10,708 bases of DNA from Nitrososphaeraceae archaeon (GCA_021155845.1 JAJNBK010000078.1:1-10708), one strand, 5' to 3'; shown: positions 1 to 7,004, counted from the first letter of the stretch. Translations and numbers: made by a program. Notes: generated by a model not told the origin, from the sequence alone.

Positions 1-238
1 AGCAAAATATACATTTTCTATGAGAGGCATGAAATTTCCAATTGATATTATTTGGTTAGACAATGCTCGTAAGGTGATTCATATAGAACATAGCCTAGAA
101 CCTTGTCCATCGGATATTGATTGTCCTAAATTTATCCCTAGTGCAGCCGCACTTTATGTATTGGAGACCATAGCAGGGTTTTCAAACAGACATGACGTCA
201 AGATAGGCACACAAATAGATTTTCACTTGCAACAATAA
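1..238 (+). CDS. DUF192 (UPF0127) family protein, 5' end outside window
   Basis: This is the C-terminal part of a small beta-rich DUF192 protein. The frame is open back to the window edge (first whole codon at base 2), so the Met at base 20 is not the start; it lies in the family's conserved 'F-x-M-R-G-M-x-F-P-I-D' stretch. The visible residues keep the usual order: the FPIDIIWLD segment, then HIEHSLEPCP, a second CP pair, 'AAALYVLE', and a Gly followed by 'VKIGTQIDF' near the end. DUF192 proteins have no settled biochemical role; many are exported or membrane-anchored, but any signal peptide here would be upstream. The stop is TAA at 236-238. Family assignment is confident, function is unknown. 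Confidence 0.85.
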   Translation, partial: AKYTFSMRGMKFPIDIIWLDNARKVIHIEHSLEPCPSDIDCPKFIPSAAALYVLETIAGFSNRHDVKIGTQIDFHLQQ

Positions 239-552
239 ATAACTAGTTTGAGAAAAGTGACGAAATGTGAAATGTCATGGAAGAAAAGAATATTAGAAGA
301 GATAACCGAAATAAACATGAAGTAAATGATTACTACCTATAATGAAAAATTTGAATAAGTAATCTTCTTATGATAAAAGAAAATTTAGTACCAGAACGTC
401 AAAAAGATATTAACAGAGCGTACGGCAATACCTCAAGGAGGGCGTCATATACTTTTATGAATCTTTACTAAAAAGCATATAGGGTTACAGAAGACAAGTA
501 TAAGGGCTAATGAATCTTACGTCTTCAAGAATCCACTCTATATCCTCCAATT
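239..552. other. Gene-free stretch
   Basis: No supported gene. Three short open frames occur (277-345, 21 codons; 370-471, 33 codons starting MIKENLVPER; and an overlapping frame at 271), none with a recognisable motif or a clear promoter. They are best read as chance or the last traces of a lost gene. Confidence 0.4.
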
Positions 553-692
553 TTACACTTTATAATCTGTAATATGAGCTCTCTAAGATTCCATGGAGTA
601 GATGTTATTGCATATTTCGCATGAAAAGGTTGAATTTCTTGGTTGTTGTTGTTCTTCATCTTCTTCTTCTGCTCTCCTCCTTTTTTAATCAT
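553..692 (-). pseudogene. Decayed C2H2 zinc-finger mini-protein
   Basis: Read on the minus strand, one frame gives an acidic and glutamine-rich run (AEEEDEEQQQ) followed by FSCEICNNIYSME, a TAG stop, then RAHITDYKV and TAA. This matches a C2H2 finger: C-x2-C, a central aromatic residue, and a first His after 11 residues (12 is usual). The second His position appears as Tyr (TAT for CAT). The only nearby ATG (690-692 on the plus strand, reverse complement) is in another frame, so one frameshift near the start is also needed. Two or three disabling changes make this a probable pseudogene. It lies head to head with the intact finger gene at 773-904. An alternative is a chance similarity, because the frame is short and repeat-rich. 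Confidence 0.5.
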
Positions 693-742
693 ATATTTTT
701 AATCATATAATTTCTTGGCTTTCTTCTAGCATTAAATAAATG

Positions 743-754
743 TTTTAATATTTA
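743..754 (+). promoter_or_regulatory. TATA-type archaeal promoter for the C2H2 gene
   Basis: TTTTAATATTTA is centred about 24 bases before the ATG at 773. This fits a TATA box with transcription starting at or just before the start codon (leaderless). No Shine-Dalgarno sequence is present. Confidence 0.5.
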
Positions 755-772
755 TTGCAATATAATCTCAAT

Positions 773-904
773 ATGGATCAAGGCGAACCTGGAATAGATT
801 ATAATGACACTAATTTGAATCCTCTAATATGTGATTTGTGTAAAAAAACTTTTGATAGTCTGGATAAATTAGGAGAACACCAAAAACAAGAGCATGATAT
901 GTAA
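773..904 (+). CDS. C2H2 zinc-finger mini-protein, 43 residues
   Basis: The protein begins MDQGEPGIDYNDTN and is almost entirely one classical C2H2 finger: C20-x2-C23-x12-H36-x4-H41, with hydrophobic core residues F27 and L33 in the expected places. Single-finger proteins of this size are a known feature of thaumarchaeal genomes. They are presumed to bind zinc and possibly nucleic acid or a protein partner, but no target can be read from the sequence. The acidic N-terminal tail (residues 1-15) precedes the finger; the protein ends two residues after the last His. The TATA-like box at 743-754 supports the chosen ATG. It is too short for common gene-calling cutoffs. Its neighbour at 553-692 is a decayed gene of the same kind in opposite orientation. 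Confidence 0.85.
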   Translation: MDQGEPGIDYNDTNLNPLICDLCKKTFDSLDKLGEHQKQEHDM

Positions 905-1207
905 GAATAATAATAACAACTTCTTTTCTCTCATAGATAAGAAGGTCAATGATTGTTAATGTCTGTATGCAAAAATTAATGCTCATATAAGATACAAAGT
1001 GCAGAATTAAGTTTTAATGTGTTTAACATCAATGATTTCTAAGAAATTAAACAAAATTACTGAGATTAGCTGTCATGGCAAACAAGTTGGACTCGATTAT
1101 AAATTATTATTCATTGATTGGTGAATTTTCAAAAATCAATTTTATTCTTCAAAATTACAATGAAGTAGATAAATCCATAAAATAAAAAAGAAATACAAAT
1201 AGTCTGA

Positions 1208-1337
1208 GAAAGTCATTACTTTCATACACGGTTTCTATGACAGTCTTTTTTATGACGTAGTATAGAAACTGCTCATCATCTCTTGATAGGCTAATATAAT
1301 GTATATCATAACAAGCTTTCGCATCAAAGCAGATGCG
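1208..1337. other. Cluster of three stem-loops (possible structured RNA)
   Basis: Three perfect inverted repeats follow each other: GAAAGT/ACTTTC at 1208-1223 (6 bp, 4-base loop), GTTTCTAT/ATAGAAAC at 1231-1269 (8 bp, 23-base loop) and CGCATC/GATGCG at 1320-1337 (6 bp, 6-base loop). A TATA-like run (AATATAATGTATAT, about 1293-1306) lies just before the third. The pairing can be read directly; that it is a transcribed RNA is inference. Confidence 0.3.
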
Positions 1338-1396
1338 TTATGTATCATCACTACCACCATTATGAAACAGATGAAGAAAAGAAATATCCGTATTAG

Positions 1397-1609
1397 AGAA
1401 TTGTTCAATTTCTAAGGAGAAAGGTAACGCGAAAATTTGAATTATTTATTGCCGTATTATATGTTATATTATATCTAATCAGAAAAGCGATGCAAGATGA
1501 CTATATAGTAATTGCTGAACAGAGAGGATTTGGCAAAGTAGTATTATTCTTAGCTCAGAAGAATAAAAATCATATATGCAGTTGTAGTTCCAATTTACGG
1601 CTATCGTAG
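1397..1609 (+). pseudogene. Possible gene remnant, unknown family
   Basis: A frame of about 70 codons is open between TAG at 1394 and TAG at 1607-1609. Its only ATG is at 1490 and would give 39 residues, MQDDYIVIAEQRGFGKVVLF then LAQKNKN. The preceding part, RKFELFIAVLYVILYLIRKA, also looks protein-like and resembles a membrane segment. A gene broken at its start, or a real 39-residue protein (TATA-like TTATATTATAT at about 1464-1474), are both possible. No family is recognised. Confidence 0.25.
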
Positions 1610-1683
1610 AGAGGCTTCACGACAGAAAAGACTTCAAATTAACTGAAAAGTCATTTAAGTAATGAATGCGATATAATATCACT

Positions 1684-1812
1684 ATGTGTTTTGACTATGA
1701 AATCCCAGAAAAGCAGAAACTGAAGAATAAAAACTTAAAGAAAGAACACATCGAAGTCGAACCTGAACTGGAAAAAGTAGAAGAACAACCTATGGTGACA
1801 TCCGCAAATTAG
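1684..1812 (+). CDS. Small charged protein with MCFDYE start, 42 residues
   Basis: The protein begins MCFDYEIPEK, continues with a lysine-rich stretch (residues 11-20) and ends in an acidic tail with EPELEKVEEQP. The layout (M-C-aromatic-acidic-Y-E, then a basic stretch, then a Glu/Pro-rich tail) resembles small uncharacterised proteins starting MCYEYE that I recall from various prokaryotes; this is resemblance, not proof. A TATA-like ATTTAAGT at 1653-1660 lies 24-31 bases before the ATG, which fits leaderless transcription. It stands alone, with no operon partner. Function is unknown; the tail suggests disorder. Confidence 0.5.
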   Translation: MCFDYEIPEKQKLKNKNLKKEHIEVEPELEKVEEQPMVTSAN

Positions 1813-1913
1813 TAGTAATAGAATAAACATCAACATAGCTATTTATAGCAGAAAATTCTTTTGTTTTTTAATTAAATAATGGAGATATGACATTGCCATA
1901 AGCGTCGATATAT

Positions 1914-2257
1914 TTACAATCTATATCTAAACTCCCTATTACCTAATTTTGTAACCTCGATTGTAACTTTGTCGCCGACCTTTATTCCCATATCTTCATA
2001 CTCTTTCATGCTCATTCTAAATGTAGGTGAATCGATCATATCGATATGACCACCACCTATCGTCCTAGAAATATTTGCCATCGCTTTAAGCAAATTTTTC
2101 ATAAAATCGTCCGAAGCAATGCCATTACGTTGGGACCAAACGATTTTGCTGTTGTCTTTCTCCTAGCTTGTAATCACTAGTATCACTAAATGTTATGAAT
2201 ATGTAATGTCCGCCTTCCTGAGATGCTTTATCCTTAAAACAATAAACTCTTTTTCAT
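1914..2257 (-). pseudogene. Frameshifted small conserved-type protein (about 114 codons)
   Basis: The last 62 codons are open (2102 to 1914) and contain GGGHIDMIDSP, MSMKEYEDMGIKVGDKVTIE, like the 'gets/keeps ... G-x-K-V-G-D-K-V' strand of small beta-barrel proteins such as AbrB/MazE, though that link is weak. Upstream of its first ATG the same frame continues as KDNSKIVWSQRNGIASDDF with no start. A neighbouring frame supplies VYCFKDKASQEGGHYIFITF and SDTSDYKLGE. Joining the frames at about 2160, and once more in the A run after the ATG at 2257-2255, restores one protein of about 114 residues starting MKRVYCFKDKA. Two single-base shifts, one in a homopolymer, mark it as a recent pseudogene (or a sequencing error). 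A TATA-like box (about 2277-2288) sits 26 bases before the ATG. The 62-residue piece could still be translated alone. Confidence 0.65.
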
Positions 2258-2554
2258 ATTATCATAAATAATATTTATAATAATAAACTTAATTTTTAGT
2301 ATTTCAGACGCTATGAAAATGAAAATTTATTATATTATATATAATATCGTAATAATATATCAAAAAAGTGTGAGTAAGAGACAACAAAAATAGTATAGAG
2401 GAGCATATTAATGGAAAAGTTATATGTTACAATCCATGCATAGTAAATCTTGCCATACGGCATGCTTTGTTGTAAATTAAATATATACGTAGTTCTGATT
2501 CTGTTCCATAATTTTTATATTACATCTAGTTTTTATATTTTTTTCATTATTACT

Positions 2555-2731
2555 TCATAAATATTGAAAAACTTTCTTTATTTGCCTCTTTACATCTTTT
2601 GGCATATTTGGATCTTCAATTATCTTATAAAGATCTTTACGATGAATACACAATCCTTTTTCTTGAATTTTATAAAACCATTTAATATCTATTGGACTTA
2701 TTATCACAGTTGCTTTACCGCATCCACTCAT
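2555..2731 (-). CDS. Small hypothetical protein, 58 residues
   Basis: The minus strand encodes MSGCGKATVIISPIDIKWFY followed by KIQEKGLCIHRKDLYKIIED, then a helical Lys-rich end finishing VFQYL. It is a compact sequence with one likely N-terminal strand and two or three helices; no family is recognised. The GCGKAT string recalls a P-loop, but at residues 3-8 there is no preceding strand and the protein is far too short for an NTPase. A plus-strand open frame over the same bases (2564-2752) is rich in Phe, Tyr and Ile and looks like the shadow of this gene. A TATTTAAAAT box at about 2768-2777 lies some 42 bases before the ATG, giving a short leader. The start is the only in-frame ATG after an upstream stop. 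Confidence 0.5.
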   Translation of the reverse strand: MSGCGKATVIISPIDIKWFYKIQEKGLCIHRKDLYKIIEDPNMPKDVKRQIKKVFQYL

Positions 2732-2872
2732 ACCACAGAGAGGTTACTATGACTATTGTGATATTTCTATTTTAAATAATTCTAAACTTGTTACTTTAAC
2801 TACGATTTGCATAGTTATCAAGAAAGTTAGTCCTAACCTAAAGGAATTTGATCCTGTAGATTAAATGAACCT

Positions 2873-2896
2873 ATTCCTTTGTATTTCTAAAGGAAT
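2873..2896. repeat. Perfect 8-bp stem-loop
   Basis: ATTCCTTT (2873-2880) and AAAGGAAT (2889-2896) form a perfect 8-bp stem with an 8-base loop. A second AAAGGAAT copy lies at about 2840-2847, so the middle arm could pair with either flank. Role unknown; an alternating structure or the edge of a small element are possibilities. Confidence 0.45.
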
Positions 2897-2978
2897 CTTA
2901 AAGTATAGATATAGCTTTTACAATCATGCTACAAATAATGTAAGTGTAAATGCTGTTAAATATCTTCTTAATTGATTC

Positions 2979-3061
2979 GCTATTGGCAGAGATAATTAAA
3001 TCAGTTGGAAGATATTAATAAGATTCAAAATATCCTTCCACTCACTAGTTGGGCCAATAGT
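2979..3061. repeat. Compound nested inverted repeat
   Basis: The outer arms CTATTGGC (2980-2987) and GCCAATAG (3053-3060) are perfect 8-bp complements. Inside them GTTGGAAGATATT (3004-3016) pairs with AATATCCTTCCAC (3029-3041) over 12 bp with two single-base bulges and a 12-base loop. The nesting makes chance less likely than for a single stem. It may be a structured RNA, the end of a small transposon-derived element, or a folded terminator. No gene lies close enough to assign it. Confidence 0.45.
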
Positions 3062-3246
3062 CTAGCAGAGCTTATGGAAACGCTGCCAATATGATAAGAG
3101 ATTTATAAAATATTACAAAAATAAATAATATATAGAAGTATTGACTACAACCTTAATATAGTCTAAAATATAAGTAGTATTATCTGTGTGTAAAACGGTA
3201 TGACGTAGGATAAGACTTACGAAGTATCTGAGTAGCCCACAGAAAA

Positions 3247-3312
3247 CCTCGTAGGGTAGGTGAGAGGAACTTTATCGCTGAATAAGTGATATAGGGATCT
3301 TGCTAAACCTAC
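3247..3312 (+). ncRNA. Candidate structured non-coding RNA
   Basis: A locally more GC-rich patch (about 3190-3320) in very AT-rich DNA. GTAGGT (3256-3261) pairs with ACCTAC (3307-3312) and encloses a 7-bp stem TATCGCT/AGTGATA (3273-3291, one G-U pair) with loop GAATA. A small CCT/AGG stem is possible at 3247-3255. All three frames are full of stops, so it is not coding. Possible identities are a small RNA or the guide-type RNA remnant of an IS200/IS605 element; no transposase gene is seen nearby. Strand is not certain. Confidence 0.3.
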
Positions 3313-3584
3313 AGGATAAATTAACATCATTATACAAGATAGTTATTTTATAAAAGGTTATTAATTAGGTATTTAGAAAAAAGATTTGGAACGTAGGTCT
3401 GACTCATCTTGCTGTCATTCATACTTGTGATTTTTCGTTATTCTTTAATTTTTTCTTCTAATCAAAAATAATTCCTTTTAGCATATCCTCTAGTAACATA
3501 TGTTTTTGTCTATTTCATTTGGATGGCAAAGAAAGATATGCATTAGAAAATAATTGCTCAGTAGAATTACTTATTATTACTAAT

Positions 3585-3597
3585 TAATATATTTAGT
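3585..3597 (+). promoter_or_regulatory. TATA-type promoter for the 3618 gene
   Basis: TTAATATATTTAG lies about 27 bases before the ATG at 3618, the expected spacing for a nearly leaderless archaeal transcript. Confidence 0.5.
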
Positions 3598-3617
3598 ATG
3601 AAGAGGAACTAAACTAA

Positions 3618-3809
3618 ATGAATAACAAAAGAGCAAAGAGATGCATAGATTGTGGTAATGAACTTCTTCCAAAATCGGATAGAAATGAAGTTGTAGTTTG
3701 TAAGGATTGTCTTGTACGTATAAAGAGACAGTTTTGGGCATCAGTAAATATAGAAATGACAGATAAAAAACCTTGGATGAAGAAAAAAGAAAATGATGAA
3801 CTAACTTAA
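3618..3809 (+). CDS. Four-cysteine zinc-binding small protein, 63 residues
   Basis: Two CxxC knuckles (C9-x2-C12 and C28-x2-C31, 15 residues apart) form a treble-clef or zinc-ribbon-like site: RCIDCGNELLPKS, then VVVCKDCLVRIKRQ. The rest (about residues 33-63) is basic and ends in a Lys-rich tail followed by acidic residues, with Trp at 40 and 53. Such proteins usually bind nucleic acid or scaffold a partner, but no specific family is recognised. Start: ATG with a TATA box at the right distance. It is monocistronic, and its 3' end meets the 3' end of a minus-strand pseudogene 11 bases away. Confidence 0.8.
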   Translation: MNNKRAKRCIDCGNELLPKSDRNEVVVCKDCLVRIKRQFWASVNIEMTDKKPWMKKKENDELT

Positions 3810-3820
3810 AAAATCATCAT

Positions 3821-4539
3821 CTATTCCTCATATTCAAAATAATATCTAGATTCAGCAATACAATCAGTAAAATAATTACAGTCAGATTTACCTAAATCTA
3901 TCGATATAAAGTTAGAGAACAAGCTAGAGTTAAAGCTATTCTTTCTTTGTATGGTATTTCTTTCATGTATTATTATCATATATCGTTTTTGTTGCTATTC
4001 AGAATTGTCTTTGCAAATTCATAGTGCAACAAACTCAAGCACAAAGCATGAGGACAGTCGCCATAACTAGTTGCTTCCTTATCTAGGTTGTATTCATTAG
4101 CAACAGCGGTACGTGATGCAATAATGATTTTAGTAAAGAAAGGTATGATAGTTAAGATATCCATTCTCTAGCAAAAGCTTTGTATGGTTTAACAAATCTT
4201 TATGCTCTATACTAGAGTGATTGAACTGCTTGAACTGCCATCATTGAGTTCTGGCAATTCCATTTTTTTGGCTTGTTCAATGACTGTTTTTATAGTCTGA
4301 ACGTTCACCAATCAACCTCTTTAAACATCTGATAAATGAAGGATAAGCTTCGTCAACGTATATCTTTCATTGTTAGAATCAGAAAATCCTCTTCAGCATG
4401 CACACATACCACTTTGACTTGACTACTATCTATAACCTGTGTTACTATAATACTAAATGGGCAATTATTAGGGCAAGGTCTATTCCAATACTTTTAGCAC
4501 CGAAATGATTGATTGCTGTTGTTGTTGTTGTTGATACAT
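3821..4539 (-). pseudogene. Decayed gene with N-terminal poly-Gln, unknown family
   Basis: Minus-strand frames, joined across shifts, give a protein-like sequence of about 230 codons. It starts MYQQQQQQQSIISVLK (ATG at 4539), shifts at about 4485 to YWNRPCPNNCPFSIIV, TQVIDSSQVKVVCVHAEEDF and LILTMKDIR, then a TGA. Further pieces follow in other frames: LSFIYQMFKEVDW, TVIEQAKKMELPELNDG, EHKDLLNHTKLLLENGY, an open 62-codon stretch (4164-3976) with AVANEYNLDKEA, then KEIPYKERIALTLACSLTLY and finally IDLGKSDCNYFTDCIAESRY, YFEYEE with stop at 3821. At least four shifts and several stops disable it. Two adjacent dead genes rather than one cannot be excluded: the N-terminal half (4539 to about 4150) and the C-terminal half may be separate. 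No family is recognised. The 62-codon open piece is treated here as part of the wreck, not as a gene. Confidence 0.5.
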
Positions 4540-4550
4540 TCAAGTTGTAT

Positions 4551-4568
4551 GATCTCTCTTTAGAGATC
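4551..4568. repeat. Perfect 7-bp stem-loop
   Basis: GATCTCT and AGAGATC flank a 4-base loop. It lies upstream of the dead gene at 3821-4539 and about 90 bases downstream of the aminotransferase stop. No T run follows on the minus strand, so a terminator role is doubtful. Confidence 0.4.
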
Positions 4569-4660
4569 CTTCAATGTCTTTAGCATGAAATACGTTTCCT
4601 CCTGTTATAATATATATTATTGATGTGATTCCCTATCAATAAATTTATTCAATTTATCTA

Positions 4661-5575
4661 TCAAACAAACATTAGCCACTTTTTGCTAAACTTCTTATGT
4701 TCTCCATGAACTACCGATTCAAAAAGTATTTTTAAGCGTTGTGTAATTGCACCTGTTTTTCCATCGCCAATGGGCCTATTATCAATTTCTACAACTGACT
4801 TTACTTCTGCTGCAGTTCCAGTTAAAAACACTTCATCGGCTAAGTATAATTCATCCCTTGCTGTATCGCGAATTTCATAGGGAATTCTCTTCTCTCTTGC
4901 TAGAGTCAATATGCTGTCTCTTGTGATACCATTCAAGGCTCCCGACGATACTGGCGGAGTAATCAAAATGTTATCTTTGACAATGAAAATATTTTCTGCG
5001 CTAGCTTCAACAACCATGCCATTTGCATTAAGCATGATCGCTTCATCGAATCCCGATTTTAGTGCTTCTACTCGAGCTAGGGCAGAATTAGCATAATTTG
5101 CTGTCGCTTTTGCATGGACAGGCATTGATCTGCTATCGATTCTTGCCCATGAAGAAACCATTATACGTGCGCCATAGTTTTGCTTATCTCCCCTTAAATA
5201 TTCATCCCACTTCCATAATGCAATTGCCACAGAAACCTTATTAGGCAGAGGGTTAACACCCATCTTGCCATAGCCATAATATGCAATTAGACGAATATAG
5301 CATTCTTCTATTTCGTTTGCTTTTATAGTATCAATTACTGCCTCTTGAAGCTGGTCTTTAGAGTATTGGAGATCCATCAAGTATATTTTCCCGCTATCCA
5401 TTAATCGTCGAATGTGTTCGGGCAATCGAAAAACCGCTTGGCCATTAATGGTTTTGTAACATCGAATTCCTTCAAAAACTCCTGTTCCATAATGTAAACT
5501 ATGTGTAAGGATATGAATTTTAGCCTCATCCCAATTTACAAGGGATCCATCTATCCATATTTTTCGTTCAGTCAT
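4661..5575 (-). CDS. ilvE: Branched-chain-type aminotransferase (class IV, PLP)
   Basis: Transfers the amino group between glutamate and the 2-oxo acids of leucine, isoleucine and valine, in the cytosol. The 304-residue protein has the fold-type IV layout: KIWIDGSLVNW at the N-terminus, the HYGTGVFEGIR motif (28-38), the PLP lysine at K156 in VHAKATANYANS, the VVEASAENIF segment (188-197), GITRDSIL (217-224), YLADEVFLTGTAAE (244-257) with the phosphate-binding Thr/Ala run. Length fits the family (about 300). The frame stays open to an ATG at 5614, but MTERKIWIDG (ATG at 5573-5575) matches the usual family start; an ATG at 5593 is also possible. With this start the gene overlaps the aspartokinase stop by 8 bases, which suggests translational coupling in one operon. 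A related D-amino-acid or aminodeoxychorismate-type activity is less likely given the strong IlvE-like motifs. Confidence 0.88.
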   Translation of the reverse strand: MTERKIWIDGSLVNWDEAKIHILTHSLHYGTGVFEGIRCYKTINGQAVFRLPEHIRRLMDSGKIYLMDLQYSKDQLQEAVIDTIKANEIEECYIRLIAYYGYGKMGVNPLPNKVSVAIALWKWDEYLRGDKQNYGARIMVSSWARIDSRSMPVHAKATANYANSALARVEALKSGFDEAIMLNANGMVVEASAENIFIVKDNILITPPVSSGALNGITRDSILTLAREKRIPYEIRDTARDELYLADEVFLTGTAAEVKSVVEIDNRPIGDGKTGAITQRLKILFESVVHGEHKKFSKKWLMFV

Positions 5576-7004
5576 AGTACTTACTACTAGCATGGATTTT
5601 GCTTCGATTTGCATGAATTGCCTTTACTGCGTCGGCTACGTTAACACCCTTATCTTCAACAACTATCAAAATTCTTGATGTTTCTTCTTGAGCATCCAGA
5701 TTCAGAATATTGATATTATGTTCTCCAACTATGCTACTAGCTGTAGAAGCGATTTTTGGCATTCGCCACATCATATCTCCAATCAGAGTAACTACACCTC
5801 TTTCATAAACAATCTCTACCTTGGGATAATATGCTCTGAAATGGCGCTCCTGCCTTCTTACATAGTCTGCATCAAGAAAAAGCAATCTTGTAATTTCAGT
5901 ATCCTCCCGTTTGTAAGGAGATAACTTTATAAAATCATGATATTGTTTATCTTTTTCGAGTGATGCTATCAGATAGGTGGCAGCAATACTCTCCATTCTT
6001 ACAATCGCACAATTCTTCTTTCCTGTGACAATTTTCACTAGATTATTATCTTTTGTATTTGGTAGAGTTCTCTGAATTATTGTAGTATTGTATGGATTTG
6101 TCATGTTTGTTATAACTATTGGAATATCCAGATCATTATCATCAATTTCTTTTATTGCTATGGGATCTATAATCTTCATCCCAAACATTCCTGCTAACTT
6201 TGCTTCATTATAAGATAGATGTTTTATGTATTCGAGATCATCTTTTACAATCTTTGGATCTGCACTTAATACCGCATTATCTTTTTCAAAATCTACCTTC
6301 GTATTATAATGACCATGTAATAGTATTGCAATATCTGCAGCTGTTCTGTCGGAACCGCCGCGCTCATATGTCGTTTCAAGTCCGTCAACAGTTTTACCGA
6401 TAAAACCACCTATCGACACAACTTCATTTTGCTCTACCAAATTAATTAGATGATTAAAGTTTTGTCTTGATTCTTCGCTCAAAAAGTTTGCAGCTTCAAA
6501 ATTATCATCTGTAATTATTGGCCATTTTTCAATACTTACATGATCGGACTTAATACCATAACTTCTCATAACATAGTCCATAAGATAAGAGATTGTAACT
6601 TCACCGCTATATGCAAGGGTTCTAGATCTGGTAACATCAACAAAACGCTTATTCTCAGTTGCCTGTTTTAATGAAACTATTACCTGATGGTAGAATTTAT
6701 CAAGATGTTGAAAGAATTCATTATGAAACTTTTTGATAACATGCTCGTTAGCAATCCGTTCATAAACTTCTCGTAAAACTTCAATCTCTATTGAATTGGA
6801 CGAGGCATAGTTTCTTCCCACCTTTATTGCAACATCGGTCATGGAAATCACTCTTTCTTCATAATTAACAAGGGGGGCAGAGAAAACAGCAACGATCTTA
6901 TATTCCTCCTTCATTTGCTTTATCCGATCCATAATTTTCGGAATTAGGACACCGTCTATTCCGAGGGCACTACCGCCAAACTTAGCCACTGTAACATGAT
7001 TCAA
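5568..7004 (-). CDS. ask: Aspartokinase (aspartate kinase)
   Basis: Catalyses ATP-dependent phosphorylation of aspartate, the first step to lysine, threonine, methionine and isoleucine. The 478-residue protein has an amino-acid-kinase domain (about 1-310) with AKFGGSALG at 7-15, RTLAYSGE at 128-135, the GGFIGKTVDG segment at 199-208 and ERGGSDRTAADIA at 214-226, plus LSADPKIV (246-253) of the nucleotide site. Two ACT-type regulatory repeats follow (about 325-400 and 400-470), so feedback control by an end-product amino acid is expected. The motif reads KFGGSA instead of the common KFGGTS/KFGGSS. The first codon is TTG (7002-7004); no ATG lies in frame between it and the upstream TAA, and the protein begins right before the conserved strand, so TTG is preferred. 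Cotranscribed with the aminotransferase. Confidence 0.93.
   Translation of the reverse strand: MNHVTVAKFGGSALGIDGVLIPKIMDRIKQMKEEYKIVAVFSAPLVNYEERVISMTDVAIKVGRNYASSNSIEIEVLREVYERIANEHVIKKFHNEFFQHLDKFYHQVIVSLKQATENKRFVDVTRSRTLAYSGEVTISYLMDYVMRSYGIKSDHVSIEKWPIITDDNFEAANFLSEESRQNFNHLINLVEQNEVVSIGGFIGKTVDGLETTYERGGSDRTAADIAILLHGHYNTKVDFEKDNAVLSADPKIVKDDLEYIKHLSYNEAKLAGMFGMKIIDPIAIKEIDDNDLDIPIVITNMTNPYNTTIIQRTLPNTKDNNLVKIVTGKKNCAIVRMESIAATYLIASLEKDKQYHDFIKLSPYKREDTEITRLLFLDADYVRRQERHFRAYYPKVEIVYERGVVTLIGDMMWRMPKIASTASSIVGEHNINILNLDAQEETSRILIVVEDKGVNVADAVKAIHANRSKIHASSKYYD

Larger units (their letters stand above)
905..1683. other. Long gene-free stretch with hairpins and short open frames
   Basis: No gene is strongly supported. 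Contents: a 36-codon open frame at 1075-1185 (starts MANKLDSIIN, no motif), a set of three hairpins at 1208-1337, and an open frame at 1397-1609 with protein-like composition. The rest is AT-rich sequence without visible function. Confidence 0.4.
2732..3617. other. Long gene-free stretch with hairpins
   Basis: No supported gene in nearly 900 bases. It has short protein-like fragments (for example 2865-2975, starting MNLFLCISKG, and an open run before it ending NLKEFDPVD) which may be relics. Three structured segments are listed separately (2873-2896, 2979-3061 and 3247-3312). The rest is AT-rich with no recognisable signal except the promoter before 3618. Confidence 0.4.

Noticed and set aside
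1075..1185. Plus-strand 36-codon open frame, MANKLDSIIN
   Set aside because: No motif, no clear TATA box and chance-length.
2711..2731. GCGKAT string as a P-loop NTPase motif
   Set aside because: It sits at the extreme N-terminus of a 58-residue protein with no Walker B or core fold.
2564..2752. Plus-strand 62-codon open frame
   Set aside because: Composition rich in Phe, Tyr, Trp and Ile looks like the antisense of the better minus-strand gene at 2555-2731.
3976..4164. Minus-strand 62-codon open frame as a separate gene
   Set aside because: Its neighbours up- and downstream on the same strand are protein-like fragments in shifted frames, so it is better read as part of a decayed gene; the frame also starts inside one of those fragments.
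4911..5096. Plus-strand open frame inside the aminotransferase
   Set aside because: Shadow of ilvE, which has full family motifs on the other strand.
5688..6403. Plus-strand open frames at 5688-5924 and 6200-6403
   Set aside because: Both lie antisense within the aspartokinase coding region and show no motif.
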